A stretch of DNA of 64,000 nucleotides from Mycobacterium sp. UM_WGJ (GCF_000455125.1 NZ_AUWR01000022.1:29710-93709), one strand, 5' to 3'. Shown: positions 47,361 to 57,175, counted from the first letter of the stretch. Program-made: numbers and translations. The notes: a model not told the origin generated them from the sequence alone.

Positions 47361-48380
47361 GTGACAGCCACATCCAGCAGCGAGCCGCTTCTCGGCTGGC
47401 CTTCGCGATTGACGAAGGCCCGGCTGCATTTCGTGACCGGCAAGGGCGGTACCGGCAAGACGACGGTGGCGGCCGCGCTCGCGCTATCGCTCGCGGCCGG
47501 CGGACGCCGAGTCCTTCTAGTGGAAGTCGAAGAACGCCAAGGCATTGCGCAAATCTTCGATGTGCCTCCGCTGCCCATCGCCCCGCTCAAGGTCGCGACC
47601 GCCGAGGGCGGCGGGCAGGTCGATGCGCTGGCGATGGACATCGAGGCCGCGTTCCTGGAATACCTCGACTTGTTCTACAACCTGGGGATCGCCGGGCGGG
47701 CGATGCGGCGCGTCGGGGCGGTCGAGTTCGCCACCACCATCGCGCCCGGTCTGCGAGACGTCATCCTCACCGGCAAGATCAAGTACCACGTGATCCAGAC
47801 CGACAAGAACAACAAGCCGGTCTACGACGCGATTGTGGTGGATGCGCCGCCGACCGGGCGGATCGCGCGGTTCCTCGACGTCACCAAGGCGGTGTCGCAG
47901 CTGGCCAAGGGCGGCCCGGTGCACTCGCAGGCCGACGGCGTGGTGAAGCTGCTGCACTCCGACCAGACCGCGATCCATCTGGTGACGCTGCTGGAGGCCC
48001 TGCCGATGCAGGAGACCCTGGAGGCCATCGACGAGCTGCGCGAGCTGGACCTGCCGATCGGCAGCGTGATCGTCAACCGCGACATCGCCGTTCATCTGGA
48101 TCCCGCCGACCTGGCGAAGGCGGCCGAAGGTGTCGTCGACGCGGACGCGGTCCGAAGCGGGCTGGCCGCGGCGGGGATCACGCTGTCCGACGAGAACTTC
48201 GCCGGTCTGCTGACCGAAACCATCCAGCACGCCACTCGCATCAGTGCCCGGACGGAAACGGCCGATCAGCTGCAGCAGTTGGATGTGCCGCGGCTGCACC
48301 TGCCGACGATCGCCGACGGGGTCGACCTCGGCAGCCTCTATGAACTTTCCGAAATTCTCGGCCAACAGGGGGTTCGATGA
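47361..48380 (+). CDS. Get3/ArsA-like ATPase, Rv3679-like
   Basis: 339 residues. Deviant Walker [12 protein letters not shown] at 26-35 with the signature Lys; [14 protein letters not shown] gives the switch II/Walker B. The fold is the anion-pump/Get3 family of dimeric ATPases. In M. tuberculosis Rv3679 and Rv3680 work as a heteromer (BagA/BagB-like) in tolerance to nitric-oxide-type and glycerol stress as I recall. GTG start. It overlaps its partner by 4 bases. Confidence 0.9.
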   Translation: MTATSSSEPLLGWPSRLTKARLHFVTGKGGTGKTTVAAALALSLAAGGRRVLLVEVEERQGIAQIFDVPPLPIAPLKVATAEGGGQVDALAMDIEAAFLEYLDLFYNLGIAGRAMRRVGAVEFATTIAPGLRDVILTGKIKYHVIQTDKNNKPVYDAIVVDAPPTGRIARFLDVTKAVSQLAKGGPVHSQADGVVKLLHSDQTAIHLVTLLEALPMQETLEAIDELRELDLPIGSVIVNRDIAVHLDPADLAKAAEGVVDADAVRSGLAAAGITLSDENFAGLLTETIQHATRISARTETADQLQQLDVPRLHLPTIADGVDLGSLYELSEILGQQGVR

Positions 48381-49534
48381 CACCCGATACGACCGGCAAA
48401 CCGCTGGCACTGGACTTGGCGGCGATCCTGGCCGATACCGCCAATCGGGTGGTGGTGTGCTGCGGCGCCGGCGGTGTGGGCAAGACCACCACCGCGGCGT
48501 CGATGGCGCTGCGGGCCGCCGAATACGGCCGCACCGTGGTGGTGCTGACCATCGACCCCGCCCGTCGGCTGGCACAGGCGCTGGGCATCGACGACTTGGG
48601 CAACCACCCACAGCGGGTGCCACTGCCCGCGGAGGTGCCAGGTGAGCTGCACGCGATGATGCTCGACATGCGTCGCACCTTCGACGAGATGGTGACGCAG
48701 TACTCCGGCCCGGAGCGGGCCGAGGCGATCCTGGGCAACCAGTTCTACCAAACGGTAGCGACCTCGCTCTCCGGCACGCAGGAGTACATGGCGATGGAGA
48801 AGCTCGGCCAGCTGCTCGCCGAGGACCGCTGGGATCTGGTGGTCGTGGACACCCCTCCGTCGCGCAATGCCTTGGACTTCCTGGACGCGCCGAAACGGCT
48901 GGGCAGCTTCATGGACAGCCGGCTGTGGAAGTTGCTGCTGGGCCCGGGGCGGGGCATCGGCAAGCTGGTCGCCGGCGCGCTCGGCCTGGCGATGAAGGCC
49001 CTTTCGACGGTGCTGGGTTCGCAAATGCTTTCCGATGCAGCGAATTTCGTGCAGTCCCTCGATGCCACTTTCGGCGGTTTCCGGGAGAAGGCCGACCGCA
49101 CCTATGACCTGCTCAAACGCCGCGGCACCCAGTTCGTGGTGGTGTCGGCAGCCGAACCCGACGCGTTGCGCGAGGCGTCGTTCTTCGTCGACCGGCTCTC
49201 CCAAGAGCACATGCCGCTGGCGGGGCTGATTCTCAACCGCACCCATCCGATGTTGTGCGACCTGCCGATCGAGCGCGCCATCGACGCGATCGAGACGCTG
49301 CAGGAGCCCCAGATCGGTGCGTCGCTGCCCGACGGGGCGAAGGCACTCACCACCGCGGCGCTACAGATTCACGCCGAACGCGGTGCTACCGCAAAGCGTG
49401 AGATCCGGCTGCTCTCGCGTTTCACCCGGGCCAACCCGCGGGTTCCCATCGTGGGGGTGCCGTCATTGCCGTTCGACGTCTCCGATCTGGAGGCGCTCGG
49501 CGCGATCGCCGATCAGCTGACGGCGAAAAAGTAG
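48377..49534 (+). CDS. Get3/ArsA-like ATPase, Rv3680-like
   Basis: 385 residues. Walker [16 protein letters not shown] (28-42) has the conserved Lys36 but lacks the signature Lys of the partner; [20 protein letters not shown] is the switch II segment. A hydrophobic helix-rich insert near 185-235 could be the client-binding part. The ATG overlaps the previous stop (ATGA), so 1:1 synthesis with the partner is expected. It converges on whiB4. Confidence 0.9.
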   Translation: MTPDTTGKPLALDLAAILADTANRVVVCCGAGGVGKTTTAASMALRAAEYGRTVVVLTIDPARRLAQALGIDDLGNHPQRVPLPAEVPGELHAMMLDMRRTFDEMVTQYSGPERAEAILGNQFYQTVATSLSGTQEYMAMEKLGQLLAEDRWDLVVVDTPPSRNALDFLDAPKRLGSFMDSRLWKLLLGPGRGIGKLVAGALGLAMKALSTVLGSQMLSDAANFVQSLDATFGGFREKADRTYDLLKRRGTQFVVVSAAEPDALREASFFVDRLSQEHMPLAGLILNRTHPMLCDLPIERAIDAIETLQEPQIGASLPDGAKALTTAALQIHAERGATAKREIRLLSRFTRANPRVPIVGVPSLPFDVSDLEALGAIADQLTAKK

Positions 49535-49564
49535 AAGAAGACGCGAAGAAGGCTCAGCCGGGCA

Positions 49565-49900
49565 TCAGCCGGCGTCACGCTGCTTACGCTGCGCGACGAA
49601 GTACTCGCGCCAGGAGGTCACTTCGGGGTGCTGCTTGAGCAGCGCCCGGCGTTGCCGCTCTGTCATGCCGCCCCAGACACCGAACTCGACCCGGTTGTCG
49701 AGGGCGTCGGCCAGACACTCGAGCACGACCGGGCAGTGCCGACAGATCACTGCGGCTTTGCGTTGCGCCGCACCGCGTACGAAGAGTTCATCGGGGTCCG
49801 CACCGCGGCAGACGGCCTTGGAAACCCAGGCGATTCGACTCTCGTCCTGCACGCCGCGCAAGACGGTTCGGGGGGGTTGGGATGCTGAAGCCATTGGCAT
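49565..49900 (-). CDS. whiB4: WhiB-family iron-sulfur regulator WhiB4
   Basis: About 111 residues. Four Cys at 31, 53, 56 and 62 (C-x21-C-x2-C-x5-C) hold a 4Fe-4S cluster, followed by GVWGGMTERQRRAL, the WhiB turn and DNA-contact region. FVRGAAQRKAAVICRHCPV is characteristic of WhiB4, a redox sensor that condenses DNA and represses antioxidant genes. The ATG at 49900 gives the expected length; longer starts are possible. It converges on the ATPase pair. Confidence 0.93.
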   Translation of the reverse strand: MPMASASQPPRTVLRGVQDESRIAWVSKAVCRGADPDELFVRGAAQRKAAVICRHCPVVLECLADALDNRVEFGVWGGMTERQRRALLKQHPEVTSWREYFVAQRKQRDAG

Positions 49901-50293
49901 GCTGGTGTTGTGAACCGCTGTCCCTGCAACAGACACTGACGATCCTCCGTCCCGGCCGCCGCCGGCAGCCACCTATTCAACATCGGCGTCGACCGACACA
50001 CTGCGATCTGCGCCACATCGTGTCATCAGTGTTACCTGAATCGCACTTGATGTCCAAGTTAGGTGGTCAGGTGCTGTCTGCGCAACAGGTTGGTCGGCAC
50101 ATTTTTGGGACGACCGTGCCGTCCGATCATGATCTGAGCCGCGATCAGCGACGCGACCCGGCACGGACCGCCATTTTTTAACACGTGCGTCAATTGAAGC
50201 AGTGCGGGGTTCCCCGACGGCGGGGCGGGCCGATGGCGACGGCCCGCTTCGCCCGGCTCCGCCGCGCTTGCGACCACCGCTAGTGTGTTAGCC
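49901..50293. other. divergent intergenic region between whiB4 and ponA2
   Basis: These 393 bases separate two divergent genes and must hold both promoters. I see no gene, no strong terminator and no operator that I can name. A T-rich TTTTTTAACACGTG lies in the middle on the ponA2 side. Confidence 0.5.
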
Positions 50294-52714
50294 ATGTCGG
50301 AGCGCCCCCCGACCGGCCCTACTGTGCTCAAACTGGCCGGGTGTTGTCTGCTCGCCGCCGTCTTGCTCGCGGCGCTGCTGTTTCCCGTCGCCGGCGGTGT
50401 CGGCCTGATGTCCAACCGCGCCTCCGACGTGGTGGCCAACGGATCGGCCCAGCTGGTCAGCGGTGATGTGCCCGCGGTGTCGACGATGGTCGACGCCAAG
50501 GGCAACACGATCGCGTGGTTGTACTCGCAGCGCCGGTTCGAGGTGCCCAGCGACAAGATCGCCGACACGATGAAGCTGGCGATCGTCTCCATCGAAGACA
50601 AGCGGTTCGCCGAACACAGTGGGGTGGACTGGAAGGGCACGCTGACCGGTCTGGCCGGCTACGCCTCCGGGGACATCGACACCCGCGGCGGTTCGACGCT
50701 GGAGCAGCAGTACATCAAGAACTACCAGCTGCTGGTGCTGGCCCAGACCGATGCCGAGAAGCGCGCTGCGATCGAGACCACCCCGGCGCGCAAGCTCCGG
50801 GAAATCCGGATGGCGCTCACCCTGGACCGGACCTTCACCAAGCCGCAGCTGCTGACCCGCTACCTCAACCTGGTGTCGTTCGGGAACAACTCGTTCGGCG
50901 TCCAAGACGCGGCCCAGACCTACTTCGGCGTGGATGCGGTGGACCTGAACTGGCAGCAGTCGGCCCTGTTGGCCGGCATGGTGCAGTCGACCAGCACGCT
51001 GAACCCCTACACCAATCCCGAGGGCGCACTGGCACGACGGAACCTGGTGCTGGACACCATGATCGAAAACATCCCCGGCGAGGCCGACGCGCTGCGCGCG
51101 GCCAAGCAGGAGCCGCTGGGCATCCTGCCGCAGCCCAATGAGCTGCCCCGGGGCTGCATCGCGGCGGGCGACCGGGCCTTCTTCTGCGACTACGTGCAGG
51201 AGTACCTGACGCGGGCGGGGATCAGCAAGGAGCAAGTGGCCCGCGGCGGCTACGTCATCCACACCACGCTGGACCCAGACGTGCAGGCCCCGATCAAGCA
51301 GGCGATCGACAACTTCGCCAACCCCAACGTGCAGGGCATCGCCAGCGTGATGAGCGTGATCAAGCCCGGCAGTGACGCACACCCGGTGCTGGCCATGGCC
51401 AGCAACCGCACCTACGGGCTCAACGCCGACCTCGGCGAGACCATGCGGCCGCAACCGTTCTCACTGGTCGGCGACGGCGCCGGGTCGATCTTCAAGACAT
51501 TCACCGTGGCCGCGGCTCTCGAGATGGGCATGGGCATCAGCGCCGATCTCGAAGTGCCCGGCCGGTTCCAGACCAAGGGCATGGGCAGCGGCGGCGCCAA
51601 GGGCTGCCCCAAAGAGACCTGGTGCGTGGTCAACGTCGCGCCTTACCGGTCGCCGATGAACGTCTCCACCGCGCTGGCCACCTCGCCCAACACCGCGTTC
51701 GCGAAGCTGATCTCCCAGGTCGGCGTCGGCCGCACGGTGGACATGGCGATCAAGCTGGGCCTGCGTTCCTACGCCGACCCGGGCACGGCCCGCGACTACG
51801 ACCCGGACAGCAACGAGAGCCTGGCCGACTTCGTCAAACGCCAGAACCTGGGCTCATTCACCCTGGGCCCGATCGAGGTCAACGCGCTGGAGTTGTCCAA
51901 CGTTGCCGCCACCTTGGCCTCCGGTGGGGTCTGGTGCCCGCCGAACCCGATCGACAAGGTCTTCGACCGCAACGGCAACGAGGTGGCTGTGACCACCGAG
52001 ACCTGTGAGCGAGTGGTTCCCGAAGGGCTCGCGAACACGCTGGCCAACGCCTTGAGCAAGGATATCCAGGGCGGCGGGACCGCGGCACCGGCCGCCGGTT
52101 CGGTGGGCTGGGATCTGCCGATGGCCGGCAAGACCGGCACCACCGAGGCCCACCGCTCGTCGGGCTTTCTGGGCTTCACCAACCGCTACGCTGCGGCCAA
52201 CTACATCTTCGACGATTCCAGCTCGCCGTCGGATCTGTGTTCCTTCCCGCTGCGGCACTGCGGGGACGGGGACCTCTACGGCGGCAACGAGCCGGCCCGC
52301 ACCTGGTTCGCGGCGATGAAGCCGATCGCCACCGACTTCGGCGATGTCATCATGCCGCCGACCGAGCCGCGGTACGTCGACGGCGGCCCCAATTCCCGGG
52401 TGCCCAGCGTTGTGGGCCTGGAAGTGGATGCCGCGCGCCTGCGCCTCAAGGAATCCGGATTCCAGGTCGCCGACCAGCCGAACTGGGTCAACAGCAGCGC
52501 CCGTTCCGGGGCGGTCGTCGGCACCTCACCGAACGGTCAGACCATTCCCGGCTCGATCGTCACCATCGAGGTCAGCAACGGCATCCCGCCGCCACCGCCA
52601 CCGCCGCCGGACGGTCTGCCGCCGATCGGGCCGGTGGGTTCGACGGTGGTGGAGATTCCCGGGTTGCCGCCGATCACCATTCCGCTGCTGCCGCCCCCCG
52701 CGCCGCCGCCTTAA
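50294..52714 (+). CDS. ponA2: bifunctional class A penicillin-binding protein PonA2
   Basis: 806 residues. A membrane helix at 10-38, then the transglycosylase domain with IVSIEDKRFAEHSGVDW and RGGSTLEQQYIKNY (catalytic Glu and motif 2). The transpeptidase has SPNTAFAKLI-type sequence and KTGTTEAHRS; the SxxK serine region is GDGAGSIFKTF. A PASTA domain (VPSVVGLEVDAARLRLKESGFQV) and a Pro-rich tail end the protein. It builds peptidoglycan and matters for survival in non-growing cells. The ATG gives the MSERPP start; one three codons upstream is less likely. Confidence 0.97.
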   Translation: MSERPPTGPTVLKLAGCCLLAAVLLAALLFPVAGGVGLMSNRASDVVANGSAQLVSGDVPAVSTMVDAKGNTIAWLYSQRRFEVPSDKIADTMKLAIVSIEDKRFAEHSGVDWKGTLTGLAGYASGDIDTRGGSTLEQQYIKNYQLLVLAQTDAEKRAAIETTPARKLREIRMALTLDRTFTKPQLLTRYLNLVSFGNNSFGVQDAAQTYFGVDAVDLNWQQSALLAGMVQSTSTLNPYTNPEGALARRNLVLDTMIENIPGEADALRAAKQEPLGILPQPNELPRGCIAAGDRAFFCDYVQEYLTRAGISKEQVARGGYVIHTTLDPDVQAPIKQAIDNFANPNVQGIASVMSVIKPGSDAHPVLAMASNRTYGLNADLGETMRPQPFSLVGDGAGSIFKTFTVAAALEMGMGISADLEVPGRFQTKGMGSGGAKGCPKETWCVVNVAPYRSPMNVSTALATSPNTAFAKLISQVGVGRTVDMAIKLGLRSYADPGTARDYDPDSNESLADFVKRQNLGSFTLGPIEVNALELSNVAATLASGGVWCPPNPIDKVFDRNGNEVAVTTETCERVVPEGLANTLANALSKDIQGGGTAAPAAGSVGWDLPMAGKTGTTEAHRSSGFLGFTNRYAAANYIFDDSSSPSDLCSFPLRHCGDGDLYGGNEPARTWFAAMKPIATDFGDVIMPPTEPRYVDGGPNSRVPSVVGLEVDAARLRLKESGFQVADQPNWVNSSARSGAVVGTSPNGQTIPGSIVTIEVSNGIPPPPPPPPDGLPPIGPVGSTVVEIPGLPPITIPLLPPPAPPP

Positions 52715-52752
52715 CCGCGGTAGCGCGCGCTGGGCGCAGTAGTCTGAACGCC

Positions 52753-53718
52753 ATGGCCCCTTCACCTGCCCTGACCCGGTCCGTGGTCGCCGCTTCGGCG
52801 GCGCTCGGGCCGGCGGCTCTCGCTATCGGCTACGGCGCGCTCATCGAACGCAATGCGTTCGTGGTGCGAGAGGCGACGATGCCGGTGCTGGCTCCCGGAT
52901 CTTCACCGCTGCGGGTGCTGCATATCAGCGACATCCACATGCGCCCCGGGCAGCGCCGCAAGCAGGCCTGGTTGCGGGAGCTGGTGCGCCTGGAGCCCGA
53001 CCTGGTGGTCAACACCGGCGACAATCTCGCCCACCCGAAGGCGGTCCCGGCGGTGGTGCAGGCCCTCGGTGACCTGCTGTCGGTGCCGGGCGTGTTCGTG
53101 TTCGGCAGCAACGACTACTTCGGTCCGCGGCTGAAGAACCCGGCGAAGTACCTGACCAAGCCGACACATCGCATCCACGGCGTCCCGTTGCCCTGGCAGG
53201 ACCTGCGGGCGGCCTTCACCGAGCGGGGTTGGCTGGATCTGACCCACAACCGTCGTGAATTCGACGTGGCCGGCCATCGGATTGCCGCAGCCGGCGTCGA
53301 CGACCCGCACATCGAGCGGGACCGCTATGACACCATCTCCGGTCCGGCCGACCTGACCGCCGATCTGCGCCTGGGGCTGACCCATTCGCCGGAGCCACGC
53401 GTGCTGGACCGGTTCGCCGCCGACGGCTATCAGCTGGTGATGGCCGGCCACACCCACGGCGGCCAGCTGTGCGTGCCGTTCTACGGCGCACTGGTGACCA
53501 ACTGCGGGCTGGATCGCTCCCGGGTCAAGGGGCCCTCGCAGTGGGGTGCGCACATGCGCCTGCACGTCTCAGCGGGGATCGGCACCTCACCGTTCGCGCC
53601 GGTGCGGTTCGCCTGCCGCCCCGAAGCCAGCCTGCTGACCCTGGTGGCGGCGCCCACCGGCGGTGACGACTCGCAGCTCACCCGCGGCTCGACCGAGCCC
53701 TCCGTGTCGGCCCGTTGA
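52753..53718 (+). CDS. membrane-linked metallophosphoesterase, Rv3683-like
   Basis: 321 residues. HISDIHMRPGQ at 58-68, NTGDNLAH near 93, GSNDYFG near 118 and the GHTHGG near 235 supply the two-metal site of calcineurin-like phosphoesterases. An N-terminal hydrophobic segment may anchor it. The substrate is probably a lipid or nucleotide phosphate (YkuE/LpxH-like), which cannot be decided. It lies 38 bases after ponA2 and is probably cotranscribed. Confidence 0.88.
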   Translation: MAPSPALTRSVVAASAALGPAALAIGYGALIERNAFVVREATMPVLAPGSSPLRVLHISDIHMRPGQRRKQAWLRELVRLEPDLVVNTGDNLAHPKAVPAVVQALGDLLSVPGVFVFGSNDYFGPRLKNPAKYLTKPTHRIHGVPLPWQDLRAAFTERGWLDLTHNRREFDVAGHRIAAAGVDDPHIERDRYDTISGPADLTADLRLGLTHSPEPRVLDRFAADGYQLVMAGHTHGGQLCVPFYGALVTNCGLDRSRVKGPSQWGAHMRLHVSAGIGTSPFAPVRFACRPEASLLTLVAAPTGGDDSQLTRGSTEPSVSAR

Positions 53719-53763
53719 CTGGGCGGATCGTCGAAGCCGAGCGGATCGCCGCCGGCACCTGAA

Positions 53764-53958
53764 TTACGACGAAGACTGGCCGGCGCAGCAAGGGCTGGAC
53801 CCGACAGGTCCGGCCGCAGTCTTGGCCGCGTTCGAGAGGTCCTGCCGGTTCGCGTTCGCCTGAGCCCGCTCTTCGGCTGCGTCGGGGTTGGTGGCGGCAA
53901 GCCACACCGCAGCCAGAGCGAAGAAACCGGCGTACACCGCTCCGCCTAACAGCGTCAT
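53764..53958 (-). CDS. small membrane-anchored hypothetical protein
   Basis: 64 residues: MTLLGGAVYAGFFALAAVWL is a membrane helix or signal, then AEERAQANANRQDLSNAAKTAAG, a charged helical part, and an end with two adjacent Cys (SSPCCAGQSSS). AAAGGGAG lies eight bases before the ATG. No family is recognised. It is convergent with the phosphoesterase. Confidence 0.55.
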   Translation of the reverse strand: MTLLGGAVYAGFFALAAVWLAATNPDAAEERAQANANRQDLSNAAKTAAGPVGSSPCCAGQSSS

Positions 53959-54202
53959 GATCTGACTCCCTTTGCACTAAACCTTGTTAGTCAGTCTGCC
54001 TAAGCCCGCCTATGTTTGCGAGCTCCACACGCCGCAATGTGGGGCGTTTCATGCTCCGGGAGGCTAGTGAGCTGGACCTCGATATCGGTTTCGCGGAGAC
54101 TGGCACGCGCGGCGAAGCCGGACGTAGCCGGTCCCTGCCGGGCCTGCAACCAGGCGTTTGGGTGACCGGCGGCGCGGTGCGATACGCTGTCGTGGCTTCA
54201 CA

Positions 54203-54276
54203 CGGGGTGTGGCGCAGCTTGGTAGCGTGCTTCGTTCGGGACGAAGAGGTCGTGGGTTCGAATCCCGCCACCCCGA
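54203..54276 (+). tRNA. tRNA-Pro (anticodon CGG)
   Basis: Acceptor CGGGGTG pairs with CACCCCG; D arm GCGCAGCTTGGTAGCG; anticodon stem CTTCG/CGAAG with loop TTCGGGA giving CGG, which reads CCG; T arm GTGGGTTCGAATCCCGC. The CCA is not encoded. It stands alone, in the place of M. tuberculosis proY. Confidence 0.96.
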
Positions 54277-54303
54277 CAGTGTGATGTCGCAAGACATCGG
54301 AAT

Positions 54304-54336
54304 AGCTCTGAACCTGCATTAGGTTCGGGGCTTTTT
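54304..54336 (+). terminator. Rho-independent terminator after tRNA-Pro
   Basis: AGCTCTGAACCT and AGGTTCGGGGCT pair (with G-U pairs) around GCATT, followed by TTTTTCCGTTTT. Confidence 0.85.
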
Positions 54337-54399
54337 CCGTTTTGGCCCGGGTGGGACTCCGCGGTTCCCGAACGAGGGTCGGGGACCGCGGAGCCGCCA

Positions 54400-55209
54400 T
54401 CATCCGTCAATCCGGTCCAGATAGCTTCGGCGTTTGCCTTCGTCGAAGTGCCCGGGGGGCTCGTTGCGCGTGGCGAGCCGCTTCATTTTCTGCATGAGCG
54501 GTTCGGGCGTGATGTCTTCGATAAGGCCGAACGGCGACAACCACCGGGGCACCGTCACCTCTCGCCCGGGCCGGCGGGCGCTGTCGACGATTGCCGCCGC
54601 GATCTGCTCCGGCTGCCGAGTGGGCAACAGGCTCAGGTTCACTCCCGCTGTCAGCTCGGTATGGACCGCGGTGGGCATGATCGTGGTGATCGTCACTCGG
54701 GTGTCCGCGATCTCGGCACGGACGGCTCGCGACAGCGCTGCCACCGCATACTTCGTCGCACAGTAGACCGACATGCCCGGAGTCGTCACCTTGGCCGCCA
54801 TGGACGACACGTTCACGATGTGGCCGTGGTTGCGGGCCACCATGTCGGGCAGAAATTCGTGCATGCCATTGATGACCCCGCCCAGATTCACGGCCATTTC
54901 CCGGTGATAGGCGGAGAGTTTCTGATCGACAAACCGGCCCATGTGTTGGATTCCCGCGTTGTTGACCAGCATGTCCACCGGGCCGTCCGCGGCAGCCGAA
55001 CGGTGGAATGCCGCGACACTGGCCTCGTCGGTCACGTCCAAGTGGGTCGATTTGGCACCGAGCTCGTGAGCCGTGCGGGCGGCTTCGTCGGCGTCCAGGT
55101 CGCCGATCCACACCGTGGCGCCCCGCCGCCGCAGAGCCGCCGCGGTGGCTCGCCCGATGCCGCGGGCACCCCCGGTCACACAGACCACGGCACCGTCGAG
55201 TTCGATCAT
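54400..55209 (-). CDS. short-chain dehydrogenase/reductase
   Basis: 269 residues, classical SDR: VTGGARGIGRATA binds NAD(P), NNAG near 87, catalytic Ser in NVSSMAAK near 136 and YCATKYA near 150. WIGDLDAD after strand 2 has an acidic residue, suggesting NAD(H) preference. The C-terminal extension LMQKMKRLATRNEPPGHFDEGKRRSYL is typical of actinobacterial SDRs near lipid and monooxygenase genes. Substrate unknown. ATG overlaps the upstream stop, so it is cotranscribed with the unknown 226-residue gene. Confidence 0.88.
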   Translation of the reverse strand: MIELDGAVVCVTGGARGIGRATAAALRRRGATVWIGDLDADEAARTAHELGAKSTHLDVTDEASVAAFHRSAAADGPVDMLVNNAGIQHMGRFVDQKLSAYHREMAVNLGGVINGMHEFLPDMVARNHGHIVNVSSMAAKVTTPGMSVYCATKYAVAALSRAVRAEIADTRVTITTIMPTAVHTELTAGVNLSLLPTRQPEQIAAAIVDSARRPGREVTVPRWLSPFGLIEDITPEPLMQKMKRLATRNEPPGHFDEGKRRSYLDRIDG

Positions 55210-55886
55210 CGATTCGGCCCTTCCTCGGTGAACTGCCGCAATCCGAAGTAGGCGATAAGACGAATCTCTCCGCTGTGCATCGTCAGCAGCGCGCGTCCGA
55301 GATACAGGCCCGGGACGAGCTCAACCACTTCGTCGCGGGTCCGTTTGATGGGGAAGGTGCGCACGCTGGGATTGCGGTATTCGGCGGGACTGTAGTCCAA
55401 AGCACGAACCTTGATGGAAGGCGCGATCGCGGCGGTGTCGATCCGATGATTGAATTCGAAACCCACCATCTCGGATCCGGCTCGACGAAGCCCTCCGTAG
55501 AGCGGCGCGATGACGCGCATCGCGTACTTGGCCAGTGGCGCAAGCCTGTTGAAACCGGTCTCGGCGTCGAAAGTCTTACCGCGCCACGTCGGGTTGATCT
55601 TCAACAAGGGGTTGGCCAGGTACGCCTCGGGAATCCCGAACAGGTTCCCGACGATCAGGCCTTCCAGCGCGCCCCGAATCTCCTCGGGAGCGTGTCCGCG
55701 CTCAAACAGGGCCGCAAGTTGGTCACGCCGACCGACCTTCCCGAGTTCCTGCAGGTAGCTCCAGCCCTGTTGCCGCGCCAGAACCGGCGCGCTGAGCGAT
55801 AGAGCCCGAAGGTCGTTGAGCACAGATGCGCTGGCCCGCTCCTGAGCTTGGTTATCGGCGCGGGAATTAGGGGCCGAAGTTGTCAT
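55206..55886 (-). CDS. unknown 226-residue protein partner of the SDR
   Basis: I do not recognise this protein. It has no clear membrane helix and no signal peptide. TWRGKTF at about 127 resembles a GxWxG/WxGK motif found in small lipocalin-like proteins, and the end RALLTMHSGEIRLIAYFGL is beta-rich; both hints are weak. GHAPEEIRGALEGLIVGNLFGI suggests a helical N-terminal part. It is translationally coupled to the SDR and divergent from the TetR regulator, with two operator-like repeats in the gap, so it is likely the first gene of the regulated unit. Confidence 0.75.
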   Translation of the reverse strand: MTTSAPNSRADNQAQERASASVLNDLRALSLSAPVLARQQGWSYLQELGKVGRRDQLAALFERGHAPEEIRGALEGLIVGNLFGIPEAYLANPLLKINPTWRGKTFDAETGFNRLAPLAKYAMRVIAPLYGGLRRAGSEMVGFEFNHRIDTAAIAPSIKVRALDYSPAEYRNPSVRTFPIKRTRDEVVELVPGLYLGRALLTMHSGEIRLIAYFGLRQFTEEGPNR

Positions 55887-55909
55887 GAGTCCTCCCGATC
55901 GGTTCATCT

Positions 55910-55949
55910 GGTACGAAATCGTGCCTATTAACTGGTACGAGACCGTGCC
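55910..55949. promoter_or_regulatory. two operator repeats between the SDR operon and tetR-type gene
   Basis: GGTACGAAATCGTGCC and GGTACGAGACCGTGCC are near-identical partial palindromes (GGTACGA/TCGTGCC type) spaced 24 bases start to start, in the gap between the divergent genes. TetR-family repressors usually bind such sites next to their own gene, so control of both directions is expected. Confidence 0.75.
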
Positions 55950-55960
55950 AGAATTCTCGG

Positions 55961-56668
55961 GTGGTGTCAACGGGCAATCAACTGGGTTCGGTCAGCGGGT
56001 GCGACGATCTAGTGGTGCCCGAGACACCACAGCGCGCCTATGGGGGGCAGTCCGCTGAGACGCGTCGACAACTTCGGCGAACACGGCTCTTGGAAGCCGC
56101 TATGGACGCCATGGCGCGCAATGAATGGCGTAGCGCAACAGTCGATAAGCTTTGTGCCGCAGCGAATCTGAACAAAAGATACTTTTATGAGAGCTTTAGG
56201 GACCTGGACGGTCTGTCCGCTGCGGTGGTGGACGATATCGCCGAGGACGTCCGCGCTGCGACCGTCGCCGCTGCGGAAGCCGTCGGACCGGAGTCGCTGG
56301 AAACCCAAGCTCTTGCCGGGGTCGCCGCTGCCGTGCGCTCCCTTGTCGATGATCCTCGCCGTGCGCGAGTCCTTCTGGGCGGCGTCGCGGCCTCGCCGGA
56401 ATTAGACGCCCACCGCACGCTGGTGATGCACCGCCTCACCGAAGTTCTGATCGACCACGGACGCAAGGTGCACGGCGTCGAACTCGAAGTCGATCCGCTG
56501 GCCAAGGTCGCGCCTGCGTTCATCGTCGGTGGCACGGCCGACGCGATCCTGGACTTCGTCAACGGGGAGGTCGACTTGTCTCTCGACGATTTCATCGCAC
56601 AACTGGCCACCCTCTGGCTCATCACCGGCAGCGGCGCAGCCCAGTTCGCGCGGGCACGAGTGCCCTAG
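55961..56668 (+). CDS. TetR-family transcriptional regulator
   Basis: Up to 235 residues. The helix-turn-helix is RRTRLLEAAMDAMARNEWRSATVDKLCAAANLNKRYFYESFRDLD, shown here as residues about 38-82, the usual TetR_N pattern ending with YFYE-F. The C-terminal ligand domain is not recognised. The longest start (GTG) sits 11 bases from an operator copy; a GTG at 56015 is a reasonable alternative and would move the start off the operator. It is divergent from the unknown-SDR pair, which it likely represses. Confidence 0.87.
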   Translation: MVSTGNQLGSVSGCDDLVVPETPQRAYGGQSAETRRQLRRTRLLEAAMDAMARNEWRSATVDKLCAAANLNKRYFYESFRDLDGLSAAVVDDIAEDVRAATVAAAEAVGPESLETQALAGVAAAVRSLVDDPRRARVLLGGVAASPELDAHRTLVMHRLTEVLIDHGRKVHGVELEVDPLAKVAPAFIVGGTADAILDFVNGEVDLSLDDFIAQLATLWLITGSGAAQFARARVP

Positions 56669-56764
56669 CATTCAGCACCCGCCGACCGCAGTCCTGTCGC
56701 CGGTTGGACCGGCCTTACCCGTCGTTTCCTCAATCGGGTCCACCGGCCGCCTCGGCCGTAGACA

Positions 56765-57175
56765 ATGGCTCCCGTGGACTTCCCGATGCGCTACGACCGG
56801 TGGTATCGACCGCTGGCCACCGTGTTGGGCCTGGGTCCCGGGCGGGCGAGCATCCGGGTTGCCGACGGGCTGCTGCAGATCCGCAGCGGATGGGCGTTCG
56901 CCATGGACATCGCGGTGAACAACATCGAATCCGCCTGTCCGGCCCCGGAACGCATGTGGGGCTGGGGCGTGCACCAGGCCTGTAATGGCTGGCTGGTCAA
57001 CGGATCCCGGCACGGAATGGTCCAGATAAAGCTGGTCCACGGCGTCAAGCCCAGCAAAGCGCCGACGGCCGGACTGTTCAACAAACCCGTCCGCAGCCTC
57101 TATGTCAGCGTCACCGACCCCGACGGCTTCATCGCCGCGCTGACGGGCTGGCAGTTGCCGGCAACCGGTTCCTAG
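56765..57175 (+). CDS. conserved hypothetical protein, 136 residues
   Basis: Beta-rich, no membrane helix or signal peptide. RYDRWYRPLATVLGLGPGRASIRVADGLLQIRSGWAFAMDI and the late RSLYVSVTDPDGFIAALTG are suggestive of a small PH-like fold, which is a guess. Function unknown. Its stop overlaps the end of the convergent yqeY-type gene by 4 bases. Confidence 0.65.
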   Translation: MAPVDFPMRYDRWYRPLATVLGLGPGRASIRVADGLLQIRSGWAFAMDIAVNNIESACPAPERMWGWGVHQACNGWLVNGSRHGMVQIKLVHGVKPSKAPTAGLFNKPVRSLYVSVTDPDGFIAALTGWQLPATGS

